A stretch of 64,000 nt of DNA from Streptomyces sp. CG4 (GCF_041080655.1 NZ_CP163525.1:8184001-8248000), one strand, 5' to 3'; positions 44,290 through 53,666 are shown, counted from the stretch's first letter. Notes: a model not told the origin generated them from the sequence alone. A program made the numbers and translations.

Positions 44290-45744
44290 TCATGCGCGCG
44301 GCGTGGTCTCCATCCCCCGGTCCAGCAGCGGGGCCGCGTCGGAGAGTACCCCGGTGATCCGCTCCAGCGTCTCCTGGTCCCGCTCCACGGCCTCCAGCAC
44401 CGGGCCCGCGGCCGTGTGCCAGCGGCGGGCCACGGCGGCCGGGTCCTCGCCGGTCAGCAGGCCGGCGGCCTGCGCCGCGGCGCCGAGTGCGACCAGTTCC
44501 CTGGCCTCCGGCACCTGCACCGGCCGCCCCGACAGCCGCCGTACCGTCTGCTGCCAGGCCGTCCCCCGTGCCCCGCCGCCGATCAGCATCAGCGGGGTGC
44601 TGCGGTCCGCGTCGTCGTCCAGGACCAGGTCGAGCGCGCCGAGCAGCGCGTGGACGGCACCGTCGTACGCGGCCTGCAGCAGTTGCCCGGCGGTCGTGTC
44701 GTGGCGCAGGCCGTGCAGCAGACCCGAGGCGTTCGGCAGGTTCGGCGTGCGCTCGCCGTCCAGGTACGGCAGCAGGGTCACCGAGCCACCCGACTCCACC
44801 GCCTCCCGGTCCAGGCCGAGCAGCGCCGCGACCCGGTCCACGGCGAGCGTGCAGTTCAGCGTGCAGGCCAGGGGCAGCCAGTCCCCGTGCGCGTCGGCGA
44901 ACCCCGCCACCGTGCCGGTCGGATCGGCCGGGCGGCGTCTGGAGACGGCGTACACGGTGCCGGACGTGCCGAGGCTGAGCACCGGGGTGCCGGGCCGCAG
45001 GCCGAGGCCCAGGGCCGCCGCAGCGTTGTCGCCGGTGCCGGGGGCGACCAGCGTTCCCTTGGAGAACGGCAGGTCATGGCTGTCGCGCACGGTGCCGGCC
45101 ACCTCGCCCGGCCGTACCACCCGGGGCAGCAGCGCCGGGTCGAGACCGACGTGTGCGAGGGTCTCCGCGTCGTACGTCTCCGTCCCGGACGCCCACCAGC
45201 CGGTGCCGGACGCGTCGCCGCGGTCGGTCGTGCCCTGCCCGGTCAGCCGCTCGGTGAGGTAGTCATGGGGGAGCCTCACCGCCTGCGTCGCGCGCACCGA
45301 CTGCGGCTCGTGCTCGGCCAGCCACGCCCACTTCGTGACGGTGAACGACGCACCGGGCACGCTGCCGGTGCGCTCCGCCCAGGCCTTCGGGCCGCCCAGT
45401 TCCTCCACCAGGCGGCGGGCCTGTGGTGCCGAACGGACGTCGTTCCACAGCAGCGCCGGACGCACCGGCTCGCCCTGTTCGTCCAACGTGACCAGGCCGT
45501 GCTGCTGGCCGCCGATCGACACGGCCGCCGCCTCGTGCGCCGCGTCGCCGCACTGGCGCAGGGCCTCGCACAGCGCCTCCCACCACTGACGTGGATCGCT
45601 CTCACGGCCCGCGCCGCAGGACACGGTGTGCGGCGCCTGGCCGCTCGCCACCACCTCGCCGGTGGCCGCGTCGACGACCAGTGCCTTCGTGGACTGGGTG
45701 GATGTGTCCACGCCGACGACGAGCGGACCCTCGGCTGCTGACAT
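44290..45744 (-). CDS. xylB: xylulokinase
   Basis: 484 residues of the FGGY kinase family: GVDTSTQSTKALVVD (phosphate 1), IGGQQHGLVTLDE, DGERTPNLPNASG and LIGGGARGTAWQQ (adenosine). It phosphorylates D-xylulose, the second step of xylose use, in the cytosol. It is divergent from xylA and followed by the ROK regulator. ATG at 45744 with AAAAGGGAG upstream is chosen; the open frame extends through the direct repeats to 45825 but lacks family similarity there. Confidence 0.95.
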   Translation of the reverse strand: MSAAEGPLVVGVDTSTQSTKALVVDAATGEVVASGQAPHTVSCGAGRESDPRQWWEALCEALRQCGDAAHEAAAVSIGGQQHGLVTLDEQGEPVRPALLWNDVRSAPQARRLVEELGGPKAWAERTGSVPGASFTVTKWAWLAEHEPQSVRATQAVRLPHDYLTERLTGQGTTDRGDASGTGWWASGTETYDAETLAHVGLDPALLPRVVRPGEVAGTVRDSHDLPFSKGTLVAPGTGDNAAAALGLGLRPGTPVLSLGTSGTVYAVSRRRPADPTGTVAGFADAHGDWLPLACTLNCTLAVDRVAALLGLDREAVESGGSVTLLPYLDGERTPNLPNASGLLHGLRHDTTAGQLLQAAYDGAVHALLGALDLVLDDDADRSTPLMLIGGGARGTAWQQTVRRLSGRPVQVPEARELVALGAAAQAAGLLTGEDPAAVARRWHTAAGPVLEAVERDQETLERITGVLSDAAPLLDRGMETTPRA

Positions 45745-45781
45745 CGAGCTCTCCCTTTTCCGCGATGTTCCGCGACTCTGC

Positions 45782-45825
45782 GGGGACAAAGACATGGGGA
45801 CAAAGACATTGGGGGACAAAGACAT
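45782..45825. repeat. three 14-bp direct repeats in the xyl intergenic region
   Basis: GGGGACAAAGACAT at 45782-45795, 45796-45809 and 45812-45825, the last two separated by 2 bases. They lie in the 164-base gap between divergent xylB and xylA, near where a regulator would bind. An AT-rich stretch (ACTAATTTGTAAAC, 45855-45868) follows, close to xylA. Confidence 0.9.
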
Positions 45826-45908
45826 CTTGTCTCTTCCCAGCGGTGCGAGCGCATACTAATTTGTAAACGGCCATGACGAAATAGTCGTACGCAGCGAGGA
45901 GCCGTGGC

Positions 45909-47075
45909 ATGAGCTTGCAGCCCACCCCCGAGGACAGGTTCACCTTCGGCCTGTGGACCGTCGGCTGGCAGGGAAGGGACCCGTTCGGCGACGCCACCCG
46001 CCGCGCCCTCGACCCGGTCGAGACGGTGCAGCACCTGGCCGAGCTCGGCGCCTACGGGGTGACCTTCCACGACGACGACCTGATCCCCTTCGGATCCTCG
46101 GACACCGAGCGCGAGTCGCACATCAAGCGGTTCCGCCAGGCCCTGGACGCGACCGGGATGACCGTCCCGATGGCCACCACGAACCTGTTCACGCACCCCG
46201 TCTTCAAGGACGGCGCGTTCACCGCCAACGACCGCGACGTGCGTCGCTACGCGCTGCGCAAGACGATCCGCAACATCGACCTGGCGGTCGAGCTGGGCGC
46301 GAAGACGTACGTCGCCTGGGGCGGCCGCGAGGGCGCCGAGTCCGGTGCCGCCAAGGACGTACGCGCCGCCCTCGACCGCATGAAGGAGGCCTTCGACCTC
46401 CTCGGCGAGTACGTCACCTCCCAGGGCTACGACCTCCGCTTCGCCATCGAGCCCAAGCCGAACGAGCCGCGCGGCGACATCCTGCTGCCCACCGTCGGCC
46501 ACGCGCTGGCCTTCATTGAGCGCCTGGAACGCCCCGAGCTGTACGGCGTCAATCCGGAGGTGGGCCACGAGCAGATGGCGGGGCTCAACTTCCCGCACGG
46601 CATCGCGCAGGCGCTGTGGGCGGGCAAGCTCTTCCACATCGACCTCAACGGCCAGTCCGGCATCAAGTACGACCAGGACCTGCGGTTCGGCGCCGGCGAC
46701 CTGAGGGCCGCGTTCTGGCTGGTCGACCTGCTGGAGAGCGCCGGCTACGACGGGCCGCGCCACTTCGACTTCAAGCCGCCGCGGACCGAGGACCTCGACG
46801 GCGTGTGGGCATCGGCGGCCGGCTGCATGCGCAACTACCTCATCCTCAAGGAGCGTTCGGCCGCCTTCCGCGCCGACCCGGAGGTCCAGGAGGCGCTGCG
46901 CGCCTCACGGCTGGACCAGCTCGCCCAGCCGACCGCGGCCGACGGCCTGCAGGCCCTGCTCGCCGACCGCGCCGCCTTCGAGGACTTCGATGCGACGGCG
47001 GCGGCCGCGCGCGGCATGGCGTTCGAGCGTCTCGACCAGCTCGCGATGGACCATCTGCTGGGGGCACGGGGCTGA
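45909..47075 (+). CDS. xylA: xylose isomerase
   Basis: 388 residues, normal length for actinobacterial xylose isomerase. It has VTFHDDDLIPFGSS with the catalytic His, FAIEPKPNEPRGD and GVNPEVGHEQMAGLNF with metal-binding Glu/His residues, and HIDLNGQ and HFDFKPPRTED with further ligands. It converts D-xylose to D-xylulose (and glucose to fructose) in the cytosol. Start ATG follows GAGGAGCCGTGGC. It is divergent from xylB and probably repressed by the ROK regulator. Confidence 0.96.
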   Translation: MSLQPTPEDRFTFGLWTVGWQGRDPFGDATRRALDPVETVQHLAELGAYGVTFHDDDLIPFGSSDTERESHIKRFRQALDATGMTVPMATTNLFTHPVFKDGAFTANDRDVRRYALRKTIRNIDLAVELGAKTYVAWGGREGAESGAAKDVRAALDRMKEAFDLLGEYVTSQGYDLRFAIEPKPNEPRGDILLPTVGHALAFIERLERPELYGVNPEVGHEQMAGLNFPHGIAQALWAGKLFHIDLNGQSGIKYDQDLRFGAGDLRAAFWLVDLLESAGYDGPRHFDFKPPRTEDLDGVWASAAGCMRNYLILKERSAAFRADPEVQEALRASRLDQLAQPTAADGLQALLADRAAFEDFDATAAAARGMAFERLDQLAMDHLLGARG

Positions 47076-47088
47076 ACGTGGAGAGGGG

Positions 47089-47124
47089 CGGGAGGGCTGC
47101 GGTGCGCGCCGCCCTCCCGTTCTT
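47089..47124 (+). terminator. terminator after xylA
   Basis: Perfect 9-base stem CGGGAGGGC (47089-47097) and GCCCTCCCG (47111-47119), loop 13 bases, followed by TTCTT; 14 bases past the xylA stop. Confidence 0.85.
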
Positions 47125-47167
47125 CCCCCACGACCGAGGAGACCCTCAGCTCGGATCTGGCGATACG

Positions 47168-48622
47168 TCAGATGCCTTCTGTGGTCTGTGAATCGGCGGC
47201 GAGCTGCGCCGTGGCGAGCGCCGTCGTCGGATCACGGTCCGGAGCGCCCGCGGGGACCCAGCGGCCTTCCTCGTCGCGATACGGCCACCAGCGGCCGTCC
47301 CGGTCGAGGCGCAGCTGGACCCGTTGGCCCGGGGCGGTCCACCGGTTGCCACTCCTGTGGAACGGCGGCCGCTCGTCCGCCTCCCAGGCCGCTTCGAGTG
47401 CCGCACGCGCGCGTGCGAGCGCCAGACCCTCCACCTGCCACTCTTCGTCGAGCACGGCCAGCGCCGCCGCACCCCCGGCACTCCAGGCCAGGACAGCCGT
47501 CGCCAACCCGGCTCGGCCGCAGCCTGATTCCTCGGCGAGTCGTTCAATGACGGCGCCGGAAGGCGCGCCGCACGCGAGTCGTACGGCGTCCTGGGCGGCC
47601 GTGACGCCGGCCCTGTCCCAGGGATCCGAGCGGAGGGCCGGCGGAACCGGGCGGAGACCGTCGGCTTCCGGGCGGAGATCGTCGGGATCCGGGCGGAGAC
47701 CGACGGCTTCCGGGCGGAGGACCTCCGGATCCGTGCGAGGGACCCCCGGATCCGTGCGAGGGACCCCCGGATCCGTGTGAGGGACCTGCGGATCCGTGCG
47801 GAAGGTCTCCGCAAGGATCCGGTACGCCTCCACGGCGGTGCGGCCCGCCAGGTGCTCCAGTGCCACGGCATCGATCCCGGGCGCCGGTGCCGTCCCGGCG
47901 GTGAGGGGTGGCGGCGTGCCCGGTGCCTGCGGCAGTCCGGGCAGCTCGGGCAGCCGAGGCAGGATGTCCCCGTCGGCCCACGCCTGAGCCGCGTCGACCC
48001 CTGCGATCCCGGGTGCGAAGGGTGCCATGCGGGACGTCGCACTGCGCAGATGCAGTTCCGCCAGGAACGCCTCCTTCTCGCGCCCGCGCAGCAGCAGAAG
48101 CAGAAACGGATCCTCGTCCAGCAGCCGGGCCGCCAGGTGACACAGCGCTGCGGTGTGCCCGCAGTGATCCCATGACCCGCAGTCGCACTCGGGCTCCAGA
48201 TCGCCGAGGCCCGGCAGCAGCTCGACACCGCCGACCGTGGCGTCCTCGATCAGATGCGGTGGCAGCTCCCCGTCGAGAAGCGCGGCCAGGTGCCCGGCCT
48301 GCTCCACGGTCACGTCCAGCAGCCGTCCCCACTCCTCCTCGGACAGCTCCGACAGGAGAACGTCGGCCCGGTGGGCCGCGCCCCCGGGTTCGCGTACGAC
48401 GGCGGTGACCCGGCCCGGCCGCACGGTCACCGCCCCCACACCGCCCGCGCGGGCGAGCCGCCGGCCCGCCTTGACCGCGGCACCGTCCAGGGCGGCGTCC
48501 TCCAGGGCCCGCAGCCAAGCGCGCCCCCACCAGGTCTGCGCGAATCCACGCCCGCGCGCGGGTGGCGGCGCGGTGATCGTGCGCTCCCTCGCGCGGCCGT
48601 GTTCGTCGTCGTAGCGGCTCAT
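47168..48622 (-). CDS. SWIM zinc-finger protein with heptapeptide repeats
   Basis: 484 residues. A SWIM domain near residue 145 (CDCGSWDHCGHTAALC, pattern CxCxnCxH) follows an N-terminal domain seen in partners of SNF2-type helicases (RGFAQTWWGRAWLRALED). The middle (about 275-330) is a run of 7-residue repeats such as RTDPGVP and LRPEADG, encoded by a 21-base DNA repeat. Its ATG at 48622 overlaps the stop of the SNF2 helicase gene (ATGA), and the two are a common conserved pair in actinobacteria, thought to act in DNA repair or chromatin-like remodelling. Precise role unknown. Confidence 0.88.
   Translation of the reverse strand: MSRYDDEHGRARERTITAPPPARGRGFAQTWWGRAWLRALEDAALDGAAVKAGRRLARAGGVGAVTVRPGRVTAVVREPGGAAHRADVLLSELSEEEWGRLLDVTVEQAGHLAALLDGELPPHLIEDATVGGVELLPGLGDLEPECDCGSWDHCGHTAALCHLAARLLDEDPFLLLLLRGREKEAFLAELHLRSATSRMAPFAPGIAGVDAAQAWADGDILPRLPELPGLPQAPGTPPPLTAGTAPAPGIDAVALEHLAGRTAVEAYRILAETFRTDPQVPHTDPGVPRTDPGVPRTDPEVLRPEAVGLRPDPDDLRPEADGLRPVPPALRSDPWDRAGVTAAQDAVRLACGAPSGAVIERLAEESGCGRAGLATAVLAWSAGGAAALAVLDEEWQVEGLALARARAALEAAWEADERPPFHRSGNRWTAPGQRVQLRLDRDGRWWPYRDEEGRWVPAGAPDRDPTTALATAQLAADSQTTEGI
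47640..47808. repeat. 21-bp repeats inside the SWIM gene
   Basis: Near-identical 21-base units beginning CCGGATCCGTGCGAGG at 47725 and 47746, a changed copy at 47767, a partial one at 47788, and a related upstream set based on CCGGGCGGAGACCGTCGG (about 47640-47724). They are in frame (7 codons) and encode the heptapeptide repeats. Confidence 0.8.
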
Positions 48623-51489
48623 CGCGCTTCCTCCCGCAGTTCCACCAGCGCGGCCAGTTCCGCGTCCGTCAGCTCCGTCAGCGCGGCCTCGCCGGTGCCG
48701 AGCACCGCGTCCGCCAACTCCCGCTTGCGGCCGAGCAGATCCGCGATCCGGTCCTCCAGGGTTCCCTCGGCGATCAGCCGGTGCACCTGCACCGGGCGGG
48801 TCTGCCCGATGCGGTACGCGCGGTCGGTTGCCTGGGCCTCGACCGCCGGATTCCACCAGCGGTCGTAGTGCACGACATGCTCGGCCCGGGTGAGGTTCAG
48901 GCCCGTCCCCGCGGCCTTCAAGGACAGCAGGAACACCGGTACCTCGCCGTCCTGGAAGCGCCGTACCAGCTCCTCGCGCGCCGTGACCGGGGTCCCGCCG
49001 TGCAGCAGCAGCGAGGGCACCCCACGGGCCGCCAGATGCCGTTCGAGCAGGCGGGCCATCCGCACGTACTGCGTGAAGACGAGCACCCCAGAACCCTCGG
49101 CGAGGACTGTGCCGAGGAGTTCGTCGAGCAGCTCCAGCTTCCCCGAGCGTCCGGACAGCCCTGGCTCGTCCTCCTTGAGGAACTGCGCCGGGTGATTGCA
49201 GATCTGCTTAAGCCCGGTCAGCAACTGCACGATCAGGCCCCGGCGGGCCATGGCGTCGGCTGCCGCGATCCGGTCCAGCGTCTCGCGCACCAGCGCCCCG
49301 TACAGTCCCGCCTGTTCGGACGTGAGCGCCACCGGGTGATCGCTCTCGGTCTTCGGCGGCAACTCGGGGGCGATTCCGGGGTCGGACTTGCGCCGTCTCA
49401 GCAGGAACGGCCGCACGAGCTTCGCGAGCCGCTGTGCGGCGGCGGGGTCGAGGCCGCTCTCGACCGGTTGTGCGTAGCGGGCGCGGAAGATGCCGAGGCG
49501 GCCCAGCAGGCCGGGAGTCGTCCAGTCGAGGATGGCCCACAATTCGGTGAGGTTGTTCTCCACCGGGGTGCCGGTGAGCGCCACGCGCGCGCGTGCTCCG
49601 ATCGAACGCAGTGCCCGCGCGGCCGCCGAGTAGGGGTTCTTCACGTGCTGCGCCTCATCGGCCACGACCATGCCCCAGGGCTGTGCGGCGAGCCGCTCGG
49701 CGTCCAGACGCATCGTGCCGTAGGTCGTCAGCACGAACTCCCCGTCCCTGACGGATCCGAGAGTGCGCCCGGGCCCGTGGAACCTGCGCACCGGCACACC
49801 CGGAGCGAACCGCTCGATCTCGCGCTGCCAGTTGCCGAGCAGGGAGGCCGGACAGACGACGAGCGTGGGTCCGGCGGCCGAGGCGTCCGTCTGCCGGTGC
49901 AGATGCAGCGCGATCAGGGTGACCGTCTTGCCGAGGCCCATGTCGTCGGCCAGGCAGCCGCCCAGGCCGAGGGAGGTCACATGGGCGAGCCAGTCGAGTC
50001 CCTGGAGCTGATACGCGCGCAGGGTGGCGGCCAGTCCGGGCGGCTGCCCCACGGTGTGTCCCGCCCCGGTGTCCGCGAGCCGCTCCCGCAGCCGCTCCAG
50101 CCACCCCGACGACCGTACGTCGACCTCGTGGCCGTCGACCTCCGCCGAACCCGTCAGAGCGGCGGCCAGCGCCTCGACGGGGGTGAGAGTGCGGCCCTGG
50201 CGGGTCCGGGCCTGGTGTGCCTGCTGTGGGTCGACCAGGACCCATCCGTCGTGCAGTCGCAGGAGCGGACGCTTCGCCTCCGCGAGCCGGTCCAGCTCCT
50301 GGCGGGACAACTCCCGCCCGCCCAGCGCGAACCACCATCTGAAGCCGACCGTGGCGTCCGACGAGAGCAGCGATGCGGGCCCCGCGGCATACCGAGGGGC
50401 GGACGTGCCGTCCTCCGGCGGGCCGACGGTCGCGTGCGTCGTGAGGTCCCGCGACAGCTCCTTCGGCCAGTGCACCTCGACTCCCGCCGTGGCCAGCGCC
50501 CGGGTGCCCGCGCCCAGCAGTTCGGCGATCTCGTCGTCGGCGAGTTCCACGGCGTCCGGTACGGCGGCGGAGAGCAGCGGCGCCAACGGCGGCCAGGCGT
50601 GGGCGGCGCGACGCAGTGCCAGCAACGCGTCGGCACGCGCGCGTGGACCGTCTGTTTCGTGTACAGCTTCCGTACTGGTCCACAGGGCGGCTGCGTCCAG
50701 GACGTCTGCCGCTCCGCTCACGCCGTGCACCTGCGGTACCGCCCGGAACCGGACCGGAGCGTCGTCCCCCGCTGCGGCGTCGTCGAGCCCGTCGACCTCC
50801 ACGCGCAGCGACAGCCGCACATCCGCGTCATGGCCGGCGGCGATGTCGTCGGCCCACGCCCGCAGGGCGGGCAAGTGCTGCGGCTCGTGCGCCGCGAAGG
50901 CGGGGCCACCGGTCACCGACTGGGCCGCGGGGGAGCGCGGGAGTACATCGGCGACCGTGTCCAGGAAGGCGCGCAGGAGCCGCTCAGGCTCCGGCAGCCG
51001 AGGTGGCTCTTCGGCCGCGAGCGGTATCGCATGCGCTTCCGGAGGCATGGCGGCGGCGAGTTCACGGATCAGCTCCGCGTCCCGCGCGGACAGCGGGGCC
51101 ACCCGCCAGACGTCGTGATCGCCTGGGGAGAGCCCCGGTAGCAGCAGGCCCCGCGCCAGGAAGTGCAGGGCCAGTTGGCAGGCGGCACCCCAGAAGGCGG
51201 TCGAGCGGTGGTTCTGGGGCAGCGCACGCGCGCGTGTGAGCAACGGCAGGGCACGGTGCGCGGGCAGCAGGAGCACGGGCGTGCGGACCGGCTCGATGCC
51301 GCCGTCCACCGCGGGCATCACGACGTCCAGTTCCGCCGGAGATCCGTCGGCGACGATGGGAAGGACCGCACCGTCCCACCGCCAGAATGCGATCCGGCTC
51401 GTGCGAGCGGGGTCGGACGGCAGGAACGTCGTACAGCATCGGGCCAGTTCGGGGAGCTCGGAGGGTGGTGCCGTGGGAAGGGGCTGCAC
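48619..51489 (-). CDS. SNF2-family helicase
   Basis: About 956 residues. The C-terminal half is a complete SNF2/Rad54-like motor: CLADDMGLGKTVTLIALHLHR (motif I, near 505), VVADEAQHVKNP (motif II), ALTGTPVENNLTELW (III), VLVFTQYVRMARLLERHL (IV), and QATDRAYRIGQTRPVQVHRLI (VI). The N-terminal half is a family-typical extension. It hydrolyses ATP to move along double-stranded DNA. GTG at 51489 with GAGGAG upstream is chosen; the frame is open to 51636. Coupled to the SWIM gene downstream by a 4-base overlap. Confidence 0.93.
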   Translation of the reverse strand: MQPLPTAPPSELPELARCCTTFLPSDPARTSRIAFWRWDGAVLPIVADGSPAELDVVMPAVDGGIEPVRTPVLLLPAHRALPLLTRARALPQNHRSTAFWGAACQLALHFLARGLLLPGLSPGDHDVWRVAPLSARDAELIRELAAAMPPEAHAIPLAAEEPPRLPEPERLLRAFLDTVADVLPRSPAAQSVTGGPAFAAHEPQHLPALRAWADDIAAGHDADVRLSLRVEVDGLDDAAAGDDAPVRFRAVPQVHGVSGAADVLDAAALWTSTEAVHETDGPRARADALLALRRAAHAWPPLAPLLSAAVPDAVELADDEIAELLGAGTRALATAGVEVHWPKELSRDLTTHATVGPPEDGTSAPRYAAGPASLLSSDATVGFRWWFALGGRELSRQELDRLAEAKRPLLRLHDGWVLVDPQQAHQARTRQGRTLTPVEALAAALTGSAEVDGHEVDVRSSGWLERLRERLADTGAGHTVGQPPGLAATLRAYQLQGLDWLAHVTSLGLGGCLADDMGLGKTVTLIALHLHRQTDASAAGPTLVVCPASLLGNWQREIERFAPGVPVRRFHGPGRTLGSVRDGEFVLTTYGTMRLDAERLAAQPWGMVVADEAQHVKNPYSAAARALRSIGARARVALTGTPVENNLTELWAILDWTTPGLLGRLGIFRARYAQPVESGLDPAAAQRLAKLVRPFLLRRRKSDPGIAPELPPKTESDHPVALTSEQAGLYGALVRETLDRIAAADAMARRGLIVQLLTGLKQICNHPAQFLKEDEPGLSGRSGKLELLDELLGTVLAEGSGVLVFTQYVRMARLLERHLAARGVPSLLLHGGTPVTAREELVRRFQDGEVPVFLLSLKAAGTGLNLTRAEHVVHYDRWWNPAVEAQATDRAYRIGQTRPVQVHRLIAEGTLEDRIADLLGRKRELADAVLGTGEAALTELTDAELAALVELREEAR

Positions 51490-51743
51490 AGCTCTTGCGC
51501 ACTCCTCAAATTTGACTAATGAGTCGGAGTCGCCGAGGGTACAGCACGGCGAGGATGACCCGGCATACTGGCGTCGTGATCCAGGCCACTTCACAATCTG
51601 TTCGACGGCGGAGGGTCTCACCGACCAGGAACCCACTAGGGGTGGGCCTCAGGGACGCCTCAGGGCCGGGTTCCGGAACTGTGCGGACCTGAGGGCCGTT
51701 TTCACGGCAGAGAGCGGCAGTGGCCGTGAAGGAGGCGACGCTC

Positions 51744-51926
51744 ATGTCGAACAACGCGAAGATCGCCGTCGGGGGTGTGGCGGTCGGGCTGATCCTGTTG
51801 ATCTGGCTGCCCTGGTGGGTGGCGTTCCTGATCGTGGTCGGAGTTCCGGTCGCCGCGTATCTGGCGCTGGACCCCGCACAGCGGCGCAGGCTCCGCAGGG
51901 TCACCCGCAAGGAACTCGGCCGCTGA
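51744..51926 (+). CDS. small membrane protein (60 aa)
   Basis: A 60-residue protein with two adjacent hydrophobic segments, AVGGVAVGLILLIWLPWWVAF and LIVVGVPVAAYLAL, then a basic tail (QRRRLRRVTRKELGR) that should lie in the cytoplasm. ATG 51744 has AAGGAGG 8 bases upstream. It is divergent from the helicase gene. Small proteins like this are conserved in Streptomyces; role unknown. Confidence 0.75.
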   Translation: MSNNAKIAVGGVAVGLILLIWLPWWVAFLIVVGVPVAAYLALDPAQRRRLRRVTRKELGR

Positions 51927-52210
51927 GGGGCGGGCGGAGGCCCCTGGAAGGCTCGCGCAGTCGGCCGCGGGGCCGGACCGGTTTTGGGCTGGTCCGGCTC
52001 TCGCGGGCGACGCCTGACCCCTGAGGCGGGGGTGCCTCGGCCTCTGAGGGCCGGTGTTGGCTCCGAAGGATGCGCCTGGCGTGGGGCGCCCGGCCCTGCA
52101 GGGCGCGTGCCTGGCTTGGGGTGCCTGGCACGGGGCACCTGGCACTGGAGGGCAGCCCCGACACGCCGTTCCCCGGAGCGCGGCACCGCACCGCGTAGTG
52201 GCGTGCGGCC
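51927..52210. other. 284-bp GC-rich intergenic region with repeats
   Basis: Convergent gap between the small membrane protein and the hypothetical at 52211. It holds reiterated GTGCCTGGC/GGGGCACC motifs near 52107-52148 able to form hairpins such as GGTGCC...GGCACC, and a GGGCGCCCGGCCCTGCAGGGCGC block near 52085. Probably terminators for both genes. Confidence 0.5.
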
Positions 52211-53137
52211 TCAGATGGGGCGTACGGCCATCTTGTCGAGTGCCTCCAGCAGGCCCGGCAGCTCGGGGCCCCGGCCCACCGGCAGGACCTCGCCCGGCTC
52301 GTCGTCGAGCAGGACGAAGGCGATGTCGTCGGTGCGGGCCACCATCGACCAGCCCGGGCCGTCGGCGCGCAGCGTACGCGCGTCTCCCGGGGCGAACGAC
52401 GAGCGCACCCGGCCGAGTGGCGGCGGCGAGTCGACATAGGCGCGCGCCTCCGCGAGCACCCGCCTGACTCCCCGGTGGCCGCTCTGTGGCACGTCCTGCG
52501 CGCCCTCCGGCGACGGCTCCTCGGCCTTCTCCTGCCCTTCCGGGAGTCCTCCCGGGCTGTCCTGCCCTGCGGGCTCCTCCGGCCCGTCCGGAGCCTTCTG
52601 TCCGTCCGCCGCCTTCTGCCCGCCCGGCACGGAGAATTCCTCGTCGTTGATCTGGTCGCGCCATGCCGCCCACTGCAGCGCTATCTCGTCGGCGCCCAAG
52701 CGGCGCTGGGCCGGCCCCCAGGCGCTGGTGTCCGGCGGGCTCAGCGCAGGCCGGTCCGCCACGTCGGGAGCGGGATCGTGCGGGGCGGGGATGCCCGGAG
52801 CCGCGACGGCGACCGCCAGCGGCCAGCCCGGCAGGGCGGCCACGACCGCGCGCTCGTCCGGCGACAGCTCGTACTCCATGCCGCAGTCCCAGGACGCGAT
52901 CGCCACGGCGACCAGCGAGACGTCGTCGATGACGACCGTCCAGCGCGCGCCGTCGCCGTCCTGGCCCAGCACCAGGCCGTACCCGTCGGCGTGCGGCACG
53001 AGTCCCAGCGCCGCGCACGCCTCCGGATAGTCGTCGCCCAGAACGCTCGGAAACTGTGCCGGCGTCAGCAGCACCGCCGTCAGCACGTACAGCGCATCGT
53101 CCGCGGCGGCGACGGCCTCATCGTCGGTCCGGGCCAT
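52211..53137 (-). CDS. conserved hypothetical protein (308 aa)
   Basis: 308 residues, no domain recognised. The N-terminal third is globular (DDALYVLTAVLLTPAQFPSVLGDDYPEACAALGLV, then WTVVIDDVSLVAVAIASWDCGMEYELSPDERAVV), the middle is Pro-, Gln- and Gly-rich and probably disordered (GGQKAADGQKAPDGPEEPAGQDS), and the end is again ordered (WSMVARTDDIAFVLLDDEPGEVLPVGRGPEL). ATG at 53137 has GGGAGGCA upstream. The frame is fully open and GC3-rich, so the gene is real. Function unknown. Confidence 0.8.
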   Translation of the reverse strand: MARTDDEAVAAADDALYVLTAVLLTPAQFPSVLGDDYPEACAALGLVPHADGYGLVLGQDGDGARWTVVIDDVSLVAVAIASWDCGMEYELSPDERAVVAALPGWPLAVAVAAPGIPAPHDPAPDVADRPALSPPDTSAWGPAQRRLGADEIALQWAAWRDQINDEEFSVPGGQKAADGQKAPDGPEEPAGQDSPGGLPEGQEKAEEPSPEGAQDVPQSGHRGVRRVLAEARAYVDSPPPLGRVRSSFAPGDARTLRADGPGWSMVARTDDIAFVLLDDEPGEVLPVGRGPELPGLLEALDKMAVRPI

Positions 53138-53275
53138 CCCTGCCTCCCCAGTGGTTCGTCCAACGGCGCGCACCCTAGTGCGAGCGGAAGCCGCTTGTCA
53201 CGACTCCTCACACCACGCGGACCTGCAGGTTTCCGCCTGGACGGGGGCGAAACGACCACAGTTGGCGGGTCTTCC

Positions 53276-53572
53276 TCACTCCATGGGCAGCCCGAGGAGG
53301 TCGCGGGCCACTGCCGCGGGCGGTTCGTCACGCTCCCGGGCCAGCGCCACGACGGCACGGCAGGCCAGTTCGCTCACCCCGAACGACAGTGCCTCCGGAG
53401 ACACCCAGGCCGCGGCCTCCTCGATCCGCTCCTGATCGTCCTCCGCGCGGGCCACGACGTAGACGGCCGCCGCTTCGAACAAGTTGTGTGCACGTCTCTC
53501 CCGCGTGCCCGTCGGCTGCGCGGGCGTGGCAGTGCGGAGTCTGCTGGCGTACCTGCGTATCTGGCCGAGCAC
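53276..53572 (-). CDS. conserved hypothetical protein (about 98 aa)
   Basis: A short, mostly helical protein with the core RRAHNLFEAAAVYVVARAEDDQERIEEAAAWVSPEALSFGVSELACRAVVALARERDE. GTG at 53572 lies 9 bases after GGGAGG and is favoured over the GTG at 53581, which abuts the ribosome binding site. Divergent from the MpaB-family gene. Function unknown; may be a small regulatory or adaptor protein. Confidence 0.6.
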   Translation of the reverse strand: MLGQIRRYASRLRTATPAQPTGTRERRAHNLFEAAAVYVVARAEDDQERIEEAAAWVSPEALSFGVSELACRAVVALARERDEPPAAVARDLLGLPME

Positions 53573-53621
53573 GCAAATCACCCTCCCTGAACGGCGTCAT
53601 GTCGACGCTCATCTGCTGTCA

Positions 53622-53638
53622 TTCAACGTAGAGTTGAA
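53622..53638. promoter_or_regulatory. inverted repeat between divergent genes
   Basis: TTCAAC (53622-53627) and GTTGAA (53633-53638) with a 5-base spacer (GTAGA), in the 94-base gap between the small hypothetical gene and the MpaB-family gene. Could be an operator for either; binding protein unknown. Confidence 0.4.
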
Positions 53639-53666
53639 CTTTCTGCGGCAGAAGGGGGAGGGCGCG

